Source of the DNA: Macrothele yani
Lineage: Eukaryota > Arthropoda > Arachnida > Araneae > Macrothelidae
Assembly (NCBI GenBank): GCA_039090855.1
Contig: CM077005.1
Coordinates: 78,426,607-78,490,606 of the forward strand
Reading direction: 5' to 3'
Length of the DNA: 64,000 nucleotides
Position 1 is the first letter of the stretch. Each line of letters opens with the position of its first letter. This document shows positions 12,001 through 21,985 of this stretch, in pieces. Under the pieces are notes generated by a model. That model was not told the DNA's origin. It saw only the letters and a list, made by a program, of their open reading frames with translations, and searched no databases. The position numbers and the translations under genes are program-made.

Positions 12001-12805
12001 CTCACATCGCGCCCAGCTCCGGTTGCTTCATATTCAGCTTCAACGCCTTTACCCGTCCCTCGTGAATTCTTATGGGTTAATTGTTTCTTCTTCGGCGTCC
12101 CCTTGCCTTCCTTTTCTGGTTTATTTGAATGATGTTCCCTTTCTGGTGCATCAAGTTACTGCAAAACTCTTGTACCGCCACTTTCTTACTTATTTTAGAG
12201 CACCTCTCGCTATTCTTTTTGTGCCTGCTGATGAAACCTCTCAGACATGGATCGATTCACACACTTCTCTGGCTTCCCCAAAAGCAACTGATATTCATTG
12301 GCTACATCTTCATCGTCGCTTGCTCACACCACGAACTCTTCATCGTTTTGGTCGCCTGTCTTCTCCCTTGTGTTTTTTCTGTTGAACGCTCGGTTATGTT
12401 CATCACGCATATGACTCCTGTTTAGTTTTACAGCCTCTTTTTTCATTGATGTTTGCTCTTCTCTCCAAGGTCTGTCCTTCCTTTCACTCTGTTTCACATT
12501 ACTATTTTCTTCGCCGTCATCATCCTTCCGCTGCTGTTCACAATCCAGTTTGCGCGTTTTTAATTTTGCAGCCCAAACTGACTATTTATTTATAATATCA
12601 TACCAGTGTTGATCGGCCTGCTCTTCGTCGATATCATCCTGCGAGAGTTTTTCTGTGCCGTAGGTTTCGTTCCTCGATCAAGTCCGTCATCCAACTTGAG
12701 TACGAAGTAGCTCTGGCCCGGCAGGCAGTTCCTGCTTTCTTCTCGATCTGGTCCTCTCACCTCCCATGGTTTCGGGTTGAGCATGGGTTGATTCAATTCG
12801 TTTGA
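8989..12805 (+). pseudogene. LINE ORF2: APE endonuclease and reverse transcriptase
   Basis: The ORF starts MSLLTLLSFNCRGLASS, the usual first strand of APE endonuclease. It continues with LLLQET, IVAGDFNCTLQPGFD and, after a frameshift near 9655, SSDHRPVLLKL, which holds the terminal His. RT motifs follow: WRPISILNTDYK, LAIFNIDQKQAFDSINH, DNGIRQGCPLSGQLF and SANADDLTLFL. In that last motif the usual Tyr of YADD is Asn, which may impair catalysis. A further frameshift near 11400 and stops (about 11521, 12382) interrupt the C-terminus, where a Cys-rich SPLCFFC segment near 12370 and HHAYDSC recall the Cys-His motif of this clade. The frame runs out near 12805, giving about 1,270 codons. The protein would nick target DNA and prime reverse transcription. 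This copy is dead. Confidence 0.85.
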
Positions 12806-15037
12806 TCAGTTTTTTTTTCTTGTTTTTGTTTTGGTGTACTGGTTTCTTCACTTTGTTTGTTTTTGCTTTTCCGGGTTGTTGTCTTGTTCTGTTTTTGATT
12901 GAGCTGCAGGTTTTTTTCCCTCGTATTCATTCTTTTCCTCTGATCCTGTTGTTTTTCCTTTTAAATTTTTTACCGTTTTCCTTTTCTTGTTTATGATGGC
13001 CCTTTGGTAATGTTGTACTGTTTTGCTTCCTTGAGATTCCGGTCTTTTTGTTGTTTTTCCCCTGTGCTTTGTTAGCTCATTCTACTGGTCGGTATATTCT
13101 TTCTTGGATAGTGTTTTTCTATACTTTTCCTCTTACTAGCGGCCTCGGCCTCTTTGTCTGAATTTTCTTGCCGTTTTGCGCTGTGATTGGATGTTTTACA
13201 GCTAGTTGCTTTGACTTTTTGTCTGTCCGCAGTCCGTGGGCATTTGTGTTTCTGCGTTCTGTGTGTATTTTGTTTTTCTGGTTCTTGGTGGTGCTGAGCA
13301 ATCGGTTATTGTTTTTTTGTGTCGGTATTTTTGTTGAGTTGTTTGTCTATGTATTATTGTGTGCTTGCTTTCTATGTTTTCGTCGGCCACAGGTGTTGGT
13401 CGACGCATTTCTTGTTGTGGTGTTTTGTTGTACTGGTTGGCCATCAATTGTTTGTGATCAGTGTTATTGTTTGGTATAGTGTGATGCTTTTTGGGTGTTG
13501 CTGTTTTCCGTTGGGCTAGTCTGTGTTGTCTAGTTTTGCAAAGTTTTTTTGGCGTGTTGTATTTCTTTTGTGCTTGTTTCTTTGTTGTTGTTCCTGATCT
13601 TCTTTTTTGTACTGTGCTTCCTGTAGTGGTATTCCCGTGTATTTGTAATTGCTCTTGCTTTTTGTACGTGTTTTGTTTAGTTGTTCGGATGGCGGCTGTC
13701 CTACTCGCTCTCCTCCTGTGTGAGTTTTTGAATACTGTGATTGCATTTTACCTATACTGCTAATGTGATAATCTTGTTTTTTACTTGTTTGTGCATGTTC
13801 AACTTTCGTGTTTCAGTTGGCTCCTCAGTTTTGGGAGCCTTTTTTTCTCATGCCCTGTGTTTCATGTTCACTTGTTTTGCTTTGTTTTTTTATGAACTTT
13901 GAATTACTTAGTGTGGCCCTGCTGGTCTCGCTGTGTTTTTTCATTGAGTACTCAGCCTTATCTCTCGTTTTCTATACAGTGTGCTTCTCGTGCGTATCTT
14001 GTCTTTTGGGTTACGTTGACCCAAGGAGTTGGTCAACGCACTATTTGCCTTGTGCTTTTTTTACTGTGACTCTTGTGTTTTTTTCTTGACTGTATGTGAC
14101 TACATGTGTAGTGGAGTAGTCAGTTGAGGCAGTTTTGTCTTTGATTATGTTTTAAGTGCACTTTTTGTGTTTTCGTTTTTGTGTTTCTTTGCACTCAAGC
14201 TAGGGTTCTACGTCTTGCTTCGTGTTTCTCCTGTCTGGGATTTTCCTGTAATATTGTATTTTTTCTCGGCACAGCCTTGTGTTGCCGTGCACGACTGGAC
14301 GTACTTTGTGTTGTTTTCAATGTGTTACGATGCTATGCGATCTTGTTTCCGCGTGATTCTCTCTATAGCGCCACGTCGGCTTCCGGGGTTTGTCAACGCG
14401 CGACTTCTTGTTTTGAGTATGAAATTTGAATTGAGTGCGATTTTTTTTTGTGAACCTCGTGTGCCTGTTTGGCTACATTTATTTTGTGTGATGCAGCGGT
14501 TTTTCCCCTTATTATCATGTATTCTTCTGTACAGTGTTCCTTCTGACATACATGCGTCACTTCGTATTTCGTTTTTAGTTATAGCGGTTGGTTAACACCC
14601 CTCTTTATGTGCACGGTTTTTTGTTTTTTATGTTCTTCTTGTACTAATGTTTTGGCCGCTGCTGCATGTTTTCAGAAGTACAGTTTTGTTTCTCCTGTCG
14701 CTGTCTTGCAGTGTCAGTCAATTTGTGTTGTGTTGTATTGTTGTTGTGTTTTTTACCTGTCACTTTTGTGTTCGCGCTGCTATGTACTAGTCTTTCGAAT
14801 GTGTTTTCTTCCCTCACTCTAGGGTTTGGGTTTTGTAATGTGTGTGTTTTTTGTTTTTGTTTTCTGTGTTCCTTTTTTATCTGTATATATTTTAATCTTG
14901 TTCTGATGTTACCAGTTTTCTTTAATGCTTTCTTTTGTGTTGAGACTTCTTGGCCTCGTCTCTTTTAATACAGTCTCATGTGACTGAAGCGTATCACATG
15001 TACCTTGCTTTTAGACTAATAAAGGTTTATTTTGAAA
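12806..15037 (+). other. Long T/G-rich 3-prime region of the LINE
   Basis: About 2.2 kb of strongly T- and G-rich sense strand separate ORF2 from the element end. Its open frames yield only Phe/Leu/Cys/Val-rich low-complexity products and are treated as non-coding. A short motif, GTTGGTCGACGCA or close variants (GTTGGTCAACGCA, TTTGTCAACGCG), recurs near 13396, 14027 and 14390. Confidence 0.65.
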
Positions 15038-15240
15038 GCAGTGGTCTAAGCGATGGCCTCTGATCATTCGTCCGAACGGGGTCCGGGTTCGAATCCCGGT
15101 GAGGCATGGATGTTGTGTTTGTCTTACGGCACTGGTTCTCCCCCTTCCCTGGAACCAGTGACACTAAATTAGGGACGGGCGACTGCTTATAGCCCATTGA
15201 GTTGCTCACAGTGGTCGTTAAACCTCCAATAAATAAATAA
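15038..15240 (+). repeat. SINE family A, 3-prime piece with ATAA-type tail
   Basis: It continues the SINE broken at 7122. A B box (GGTTCGAATCCCGG) is followed by CCTGGAACCAGTGAC, CTAAATTAGGGACGGGCGAC and TGCTTATAGCCCATTGAGTT, ending in an (AATA)n tail. Confidence 0.85.
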
Positions 15241-16165
15241 ATAAATAAATTACCGAGATTTATAACTTTTTTCCATCGATATTGGGAAGTTAGGAAAAAT
15301 TGCAATCCTGATATCGCCTCGCTGTATAACCTCACTGCTAGCTAAGATGGCAATCGCGGCAGAGTTTGTTATGACTCCGATGGTGATGTCATGAATCGGA
15401 GACTAAGGCCTGCTAATACTCGAGACGGCTTTGGCTGTTGCCCTCCCCTGGAATCTGACTTTCCAATTTCTTTCTTGGAAGATTCTACATAGATTTTAGC
15501 GATAATACATTCAGAATGCTAATTTTTCTGTTGAACTTCTGCATGCGGGTGTATTCAGTAAAACAGGAAAAACATTGGAAACTTGCAGTAGAAAGTATGA
15601 TTATTGAATTTTTGGGTTGAATGTTAGAGCACAGAACACATATGTACAATACGTAAAAGCATGAAAGGCAAAGGAATAAAAAATGTATCACCTTCTGCAG
15701 TAACCATTCGCTGCTGGCCCAAGATCTTCCGAATTTCTTTTCCAGAACTATGTCTTGAGGATATTTTTTCCTTCTTGGCCGATTAAGTGAACGCTGGAAT
15801 TTCGTGGCGCATGGGACACAAGTGGCCAAAAGGTGCAGGCATAAAACAACAACAAAGAAATTCCCTTGTTGTCCCGCCAAGCTGTTTTAATATCAATTGT
15901 CCATTTATCTTATGTAGTTTTGTGGTTTTCTGATTTTCAGTTAAATTTATGTCAAGTGTGTGATAAAAACGATTAGATAACAGCAGAAATTTACATTCGG
16001 TTGGAAAGAAAGTAATATCCGATGACGAGGTACCTAAAGTCGAAACCCCTGCCACGACGCACATTGGCCACTGAGATTGCGCAGCACAGCGGCATGACAT
16101 CAGCAGGTAGGTGGCTTAAGTCAGTGGCAGTTAGCCGTCAGAAAACGAAGAGTGTAAGTGCTAAC
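15241..16165. other. No gene seen; contains one dispersed repeat
   Basis: The stretch at about 15360-15445 is an inverted copy of 6255-6365. The rest is AT-rich without recognisable coding similarity. Confidence 0.4.
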
Positions 16166-16167
16166 CA

Positions 16168-16960
16168 ACATAGAAAAGGAAAAAGAGCACATCCGCCATT
16201 GCGTGCTGTATGAGTTCATAGCGGTAGCACCCCCGTAAGTGTGTAAGGAGCATTACCAGTGTGTACCCCAATGCCATATAACAACTTCAGAGCTTTCATT
16301 GGTTCGAACGGTTTCGAGAGGAAAATTTCGATCTATCAGAACGTCCAGAAGACCAGCAATAGTGGATATGGACATGCTTAGGTCCTTAGTGGAGACCGAC
16401 CCATGTGTAACCACGCAGGAGTTGGCCGAACAACTAGCGACTACACACAGCAGCATTATCAGGCACCTGCGTCAGCTTGGGAAGGGAGTTTCAGTTCCCC
16501 GTCAATTCACAGTTGAGCAGAAAGCAAATCGCATGAGTGCATGCGTTTTCCTGCTTGCACGTGACCAAGTTGAACCGTTCTTGGACTGAAATGTGACTGT
16601 TGACAAGAAATGGGTCCCGTATGACAATGTCAGTGCCTGGAAACAGTGGTTGGGCCCAAATCAGAAGCCCATGCCGATCCTCAAAGCCGCCTTACCCCCA
16701 CGTAAGGTCTGCTGTCTGTTTGGTGGGATATGTGAGGGATCGTGTTGCTTGAGCTGCTGCGGGACAACACTAATATCACCACCGATGTGTACTGCCGTCA
16801 AGTCGACGATCTGCACGCATCGCACACGTGGAAACAACCCGCACTGCTGAACTGAACGGCAAGGGCGTTCTCTTACAGCAGAGTGGAGCGAGACCTCACA
16901 CAACATGGATGACCTCAATATGGAAACAGAGTATCTGGGTCTCGTTCATATTTGTCTAAG
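16168..16960 (+). pseudogene. mariner transposase relic
   Basis: Motifs in order are HIRHCVLYEF, RSLVETDPCVTTQELAEQL, QLGKGVSVPRQFTVEQK, VEPFLD, then DKKWVPYDNVSAWKQWLGPN and a Lys/Pro-rich segment. This is the collinear order of mariner/SETMAR-type transposases. In the first catalytic block the usual DEKW reads DKKW: Asp kept, Glu changed. The second catalytic block is recognisable only loosely (EWSETSHN at about 16880), and the third is missing. Several frameshifts and stops occur (16212, 16588 and later). Confidence 0.75.
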
Positions 16961-16975
16961 GCAATATGTGATGAA

Positions 16976-17343
16976 TTGGTGAATATATTTCAAATACGTG
17001 GAGATAATGCAAATATACGATGTCATCACTCTGTCCACGTTATTTTATAAACAACGAATAGCAACTGAAAAATTGTTCTACCGACACCGCTGGGATCGAA
17101 CACCAGATCTCTCGATAACTAGCCGAGTGCGTTTGCTTTACGCTACGGTGCCAACAATTCACAGCGCTATTCGTGGATTATCAGTCAGCATCTGACTACA
17201 CAAATCCATATTGATGGGCTCGGCAACTTATGTGTCGCCATCAACAAAATAAGCTGTTTAATTACAGCTGATAAATCCAAAGAGCGATAGAAATGGTGAA
17301 TATATTTCAAATACGTGAAGATAATGTAAATATACGATGTCAT
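16976..17343 (+). repeat. ~50-bp direct repeat pair flanking a SINE-containing segment
   Basis: TGGTGAATATATTTCAAATA begins both copies, at about 16976 and 17293. Each continues for about 50 bp with two or three mismatches, ending in ATACGATGTCATC. The 270 bp between them include a minus-strand SINE of family B. Confidence 0.75.
17035..17150 (-). repeat. tRNA-derived SINE, family B
   Basis: Read on the minus strand: GGCACCGTAGCGTAAAGCAA, CGCACTCGGC, ATCGAGAG and a B box GGTGTTCGATCCC, then GAACAATTTTTCAGTTGC. The same order appears in the + strand copy at 46553. The spacing suggests a class II (Ser/Leu-type) tRNA origin. Confidence 0.65.
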
Positions 17344-18860
17344 CGCTTATTTATTTATGTGATGAATTTATTCAACTTATGACTGATAGAGTAAGAGAAT
17401 CAATTTTGGATAATTTGAGAAAAGCAGGCTACTTCAGTTTGTCTGTGAACTCTGCACCAGATCTTTCCCATGTGGATCAACTACCTGCTATAGTAAGATA
17501 TGTATCACCTAATTATGGTTCATCTGTTGAATACTTTCTAACTTTCCTAGAGTTGAAAAATCAGTGGTGAAAGTATGGCGCATATGGTGATGGACTATCT
17601 AAGAAAAAACTGCATGGTTGATTTCAGTAAGTGCCGAGAACAGTCATATGAGAATGCAGCAAATATGGCTGGTAAATACAATCAAATTCAGCAAAACATT
17701 CTATAGGTAAACAAGCATCTTATGTATATTCCTTTGTGCCGGACATTCACTAAATCTTGTTGGTCGTGCTGCAATAGAATGCTGCCTAGATGCAGTACAC
17801 TTTTTTGCTGTTGTGCAAGAAATATACACTTTCTTTTCTTCTTCTACAAAGAGGTGGGCTCTGCTGTTATCATTCTTGAATGCAGACTCCAGAGTAACAA
17901 AATATCTGTCCGACAGTAGATGGGAAACTCATGCCAACGCTGTGTCTGCCATAAATGAGGTCAATCATACATGGTCTAAGTCATCTTCATACGAATGAAA
18001 TTAAATAGAGTGATACAAGAATACAAGCTAGTACTCTTCTGGAAAAAATGGAACCATTGGAGTTTGTTTTCCTGCTACATTTATGGACTCGTTTTCTGGA
18101 GGACTCTCACAAAACCAGTAAGGATCTTCAGGATCCACAGATTGCACTTACCACATGTACTAATTTGTAAACATCCTTCTGGCGCTTTGTAGAAAATATT
18201 CGAGAAAATTTCGACGATATTGAACAAAAAGCTGAATCCAAAATACCTGATGTTGAATACAAATGTGAAGGGAGGAGGGTTAGGAAAAAACAGGGCGACG
18301 ATGGATCTCAACCAGACTGTTGAGACAAGAGACAAACTTCGAGTAAAACCCTTCATTCCTTAAGCAGAAGAGCAACAGTTAACAAATACGCTGAAAACAA
18401 ATTATCGTTTTTAGTAGATTTGAAGCTTCAGAAGCACAGCTACGCGGATCCGTAGAAGCTTTGATTAAAGAATATCCAAACGATGTTGATAATAACCTTA
18501 CGAGTGAACTGAGTCTAATCCATGCTTGCGTCAAGCAGAATTATCCAGGAAAAGAACAAATTTTCCACATAGATCTGTATCAAATCATCTTCCAAGATAA
18601 GATTCATTCGTTTTTTCCTAATGTGCAAGCAGTATTACGACTAATCTTATGTCTGATGGTAGCAAATTGTTCAGGAGAAAGGTCATTTTTACAGCTAAAG
18701 AGAATGAAAACTGAACTGAGAGCAACTATGTCTTGACAAGAACTGCCTGCACTTTGTATCACGTGCATAGAAAGCGATAAGTTGAGAAGCATATCATTTG
18801 AGGGTATAATTCATGATTTTCCTTTTAGACAATCAAGGAAGAAAATGTTTTAAATTCCAG
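17337..18860 (+). pseudogene. hAT transposase relic (ZMYM/DUF4371-type)
   Basis: Coding similarity is spread over three frames. The first segment (DEFIQLMTDRVRESILDNL, YFSLSVNSAPDLSHVDQLP) matches the start of the hAT ribonuclease-H-like fold seen in ZMYM/DUF4371 proteins. The middle has TKYLSDSRWETHANAVSAI, a signature of this subgroup. The end has NCSGERSFLQLKRMKTELR, the hAT dimerisation motif at about 18664-18720. Many stops and frameshifts occur in between. The N-terminal zinc finger was not found. No 8-bp target duplication or TIR pair was seen. Confidence 0.75.
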
Positions 18861-19188
18861 GCCTATCTGATATCATTTTTTTTAATTTTGCAAACAAGTT
18901 CATTATTTACTAATAAAAGTGACCCTGATTATTTCTTTTGTCAGCATTGGTATACTATATTAATAATCTATGACGGAGATCAAGACAACCAAATGCTAAA
19001 TTCAATAAATGCATACATTTGAAAATAAATTGTATTTTTTACTTTAAATATCTTACTATTAAATAATTAAAAGGCATACCAGTCTATCTTTTAAAGTTTT
19101 CTGAGTCTCGTATATAATTTTTTAACAAAGGTCCTCCAAGCTTTATGTAGCTTATGGCCTCATTATATATAAATCTGGCACTGCATAT
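18861..19188. other. AT-rich sequence, no gene seen
   Basis: Very AT-rich spacer between the hAT relic and the RTE 3-prime end. Confidence 0.4.
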
Positions 19189-20166
19189 ATCATCATCATC
19201 ATCATTGTCAACCATTATCAATCCACTGCTGGACGAAGGCCTCCCCAAGTTTCTTCCACAACGGTCAGTCTGGTGCCAGTCTCCTACGTGTTACTCCCGT
19301 ATACTTTCGAATTTCATCCACACATCTCCCACGTGGTCTTCTTCTGTCCCTTGGAATCCAATATAAAATTTCAACTGTCCATCGATGGTCTGTTATTCTG
19401 GCCATTGCCATTTCAGGGATTTTACTTTACTCTGATATGATGTCTTCCACTTTTGTCATTTTCCTGATCCACGAGTTCCTCTTCTTATCTCACCTGGTTA
19501 CACCAAGCATGCACCTCTCCATGCTACTTTGAGTTGTCTGCATCCTTTGTATGTCTCTTTTAGTTAAGGTCCACGTCTCTGCACCATACGTAAGCACTGG
19601 AAAGATGGATTGATCAAACACTTTTCTTTTAAGACATAATGGCATATTGCTCTTCAAAATTATGCTGTTTCTTCCAAAAGCTCTCCAGGCAAGTTTTATA
19701 GGCCGATTAATTTCTTCATCAATGAGACCCTCACTTGATATTTGCTGTTCAAGATAAACGTACGCATCTGTTATCTTCAGCTTTTCCCCATCAATCGATA
19801 AATCTCCATTTCATGTAAAAGCATTGCAGATCTCTTTTGTCTTCTGAAAGTTCATTTTTAATCCAACTTCTTTACTCTTGTCAGCAAGTTCCTGGATTCT
19901 TATCTCTCCTGGTTATACTCTGCAACTATGATGGGGTAGTTGCAAAAATGACTACGTCATCAGCAAAACGAAAGGGAGTTGGATAATCTCCATTAATCTT
20001 TATCCCTTGGTTTTCCCAGTTCAGTGATTGAAAGACATTTTCCAATGTGGCATTACAGAGCTTCGGAGATATGGTGTCACCTTGTCTCACTCCTTTTCAA
20101 ATTTTTATGTGTGCTGTATTCTCAAACAGCCGAATCTTTGCACTTGCATTTTCATAGATATTATTA
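19189..20166 (-). mobile_element. RTE (BovB-type) LINE, 3-prime part, interrupted copy
   Basis: It begins at the (ATC)n/(GAT)n microsatellite tail typical of RTE 3-prime ends. Antisense to the + strand it encodes the C-terminal half of RTE reverse transcriptase, matching the copies at 24170-27357 and 39089-41491. Damage includes internal insertions near 19910. It stops at ATAGATATTATTA (20154-20166). The same element resumes at 24049 beyond the RTEX insertion. Confidence 0.85.
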
Positions 20167-21484
20167 CATACATACATAAATACATATCACTAAGCTGTTC
20201 TCTGAGATTCAGAGGTTAGCTCCAAAAAGAAATACAAGCTTCCAGATATTTTTACTTATTGTTGTCGTATCAAACTTCGCCATTTACAGCGATCTTGACA
20301 TACAACTCATGCTTCACTGATATCCATTACACGCCGTACACAAGATCTTTTATACTTCATACTCATAATCTTTTTCTCATGCTGACACTCCTGAATCTGA
20401 TCCACCCATGTCTTCTTTGGCCTTCCTCTGCCTTTCCTTCCTGCCACTTGGGCTGAAAATATTTTCTTAGTAAGCATTTCATCACTCATTCTTTCAACAT
20501 GGCCAAACCACCGAAGCATATTGGTCTCCACCTTGCTAACAACATTTTGCTTTACATCACACAACTGCAATACATCTTCATTCCTCACACAATCAGATCG
20601 TGTCTTGCCACAAACCCCACGTCAGTAACGCATTTCTCCAGCACACAAATGACTCCTATGTTTCTTCTGCAGTACCCAGGTTTCACTGCCGTACATCAGA
20701 GTAGGAACAATTACTGTTTCATACACAGCCATGCGGGACTCTCTAGAGAACCCATCATTCCTGTGAAAACCTCCCAGAGCAGCTATGACTTTCAAAGAAG
20801 AATTCACTCGCCTACTGATTTCACCATTCAACTTATTCTCTCTGTCAAACATGCTTCCTAAATACACGAACTCACTCACCTGGTCAATCACAGTGCCATT
20901 TATACTTACATTACACTCGGTGCTACCCAATCCTCTCTCAAACACCATAACTTTGGTTTTTCCCTTATTTATACTCAGTTTGAATTTCATGCAAACTTCG
21001 TGCATCCGAGTCAACATACTCTGCAACTCACTTTTGCTCTCTGCCAACAAGACAGTGTCATCAGCATACAGCAATCTGCACACACGGATATCACCAAGAC
21101 ATAAACCACTATTATCTATTTTGGCCTCACGCATGCATGCGTCCATAAATATATTAAACAGCCATGGTGACATTACACAACCTTGTCTAACTCCTGCACC
21201 AATGGAAAACCATTTTGATAAAACACCATTCACTCGTACACAAGCTCTACTACCAGCATACATGGCTTTTTTTACACTATTAAGTAGATTCCCAGTAACA
21301 CCATATTCATTCAATACCTTCCACAAAAGTGTCCTATTGACTCGGTCGTAAGCTTTCTTTAAATCTATGAAGGCAGTAAAAACTTTCTTCCCAACAGATA
21401 CTTTTCAATCATCATGCGTAATGCAAAAATCTGGTTAGTGCAGCCTTTACCAGGCATAAAACCACTCTGAACATCCCACACTTT

Positions 21485-21663
21485 ATAACGAAGTAAATTT
21501 CTCCGTCATTTCTGTCCACGCCAGGATTCGAACCCGGATCCCCTCATTCCGGAATAAGCTGCTTTACCAATTGAGCTACGCGGACGTTTTATTCTGATTC
21601 CTATCTGCCTTTATGTCATGTGCGTCCTTCTGGCAGGTACGTCACATCTCCTGGTACGTTACA
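21485..21663 (-). repeat. TRIM 3-prime LTR (179 bp)
   Basis: It ends the element in minus-strand orientation, directly after the purine tract at about 21664-21690. It contains the tRNA-like block at 21514-21585. Confidence 0.85.
21514..21585 (-). other. tRNA-like sequence in the 3-prime LTR
   Basis: The 72-nt sequence has acceptor strands GTCCGCG/CGTGGAC, an A box (TAGCTCAATTGG) and a perfect B box (GGTTCGAATCC). The D stem is damaged relative to the other copy, and the anticodon stem closes only a 6-nt loop (TCCGGA). It is therefore a tRNA-like promoter or relic rather than a normal tRNA gene. Confidence 0.75.
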
Positions 21664-21806
21664 TCATCTCCCCCTTATTTTTTTTTTTCTTTTTGAAGTG
21701 CTGGAGAAGGGATTCTCTTATTTTTCCTATCTCGCGGTGTTTAAATAACATCACACCATTGCGAGATTTTGAACGGTCGGGTCATCCGGATAGTGCGGGC
21801 GCCATT

Positions 21807-21985
21807 ATAACGAAGTAAATTCCTCCGTCATTTTTATCCGCGCCAGGATTCGAACCCGGGTCCCCTCATTCCGGAATAAGTTGCTCTACCAATTGAGCTA
21901 CGCGGACCGTTTATTCTGTTTCCTATCTGCCTTTATGTCGTGTGCGTCCTTCTGGCAGGTACGTCACATCTCCTGGTACGTTACA
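21807..21985 (-). repeat. TRIM 5-prime LTR (179 bp)
   Basis: It starts TGTAACGTACC on the minus strand immediately after the duplicated AAAGT. The tRNA-like block begins 78 bases into the repeat. Confidence 0.85.
21836..21907 (-). other. tRNA-like sequence in the 5-prime LTR
   Basis: The acceptor pairs GTCCGCG/CGCGGAT and the D stem GCTC/GAGC are intact. The A box TAGCTCAATTGG and B box GGTTCGAATCC are present, and the T arm CCGGG/CCTGG pairs. The best anticodon stem CTTAT/ATGAG encloses only six bases (TCCGGA; CCG would be the anticodon). No T-run follows on the minus strand, so a pol III transcript would read on into the element. Confidence 0.78.

Larger units (their letters stand above)
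7123..15037 (+). mobile_element. L1/Tx1-like non-LTR retrotransposon, near full length
   Basis: The 7.9-kb element has ORF1 (zinc knuckle), ORF2 (APE endonuclease, reverse transcriptase, C-terminal Cys-rich region) and a long T/G-rich 3-prime region. It is bounded by a 9-bp duplication (GCAGTGGTC) of the SINE it interrupts. The 3-prime end contains AATAAAGG just before the junction and has no long A-tail. The pyrimidine-rich sense strand gives the whole element distinctive composition. Clade assignment rests on motif style only; Tx1, Nimb or another L1-group clade is possible. Confidence 0.85.
21485..21985 (-). mobile_element. TRIM-like LTR element with tRNA-like sequence in each LTR
   Basis: Two direct repeats of 179 bp flank a 143-bp non-coding middle. 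On the minus strand the repeats begin TGTAACG and end CGTTAT. AAAGT (plus strand ACTTT at 21480-21484 and 21986-21990) is duplicated at the insertion site, and removing the element with one copy restores the RTEX reading frame. A primer-binding site (TGGCGCCCGCAC) starts two bases inside the 5-prime LTR, and a purine tract (AAGGGGGAGATGA) abuts the 3-prime LTR. No protein is encoded. The two repeats differ at about 11 positions by eye, so this is not a very recent insertion. Confidence 0.85.

Noticed and set aside
12800..14970. A string of membrane-protein-like ORFs (Phe/Leu/Cys-rich)
   Set aside because: They come from T/G-rich sense sequence in the LINE 3-prime region. The composition explains both the open frames and the apparent hydrophobicity. 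No conserved motif is seen.
20154..20166. Two separate RTE fragments at 19.2 and 24.05 kb
   Set aside because: The shared 13-bp flank and collinear RTE sequence show one element split by the RTEX insertion.
21514..21907. Two functional tRNA genes on the minus strand
   Set aside because: Both lie inside LTR-like repeats, the anticodon loop has six bases in the best fold, one has a damaged D stem, and no T-run terminator follows.
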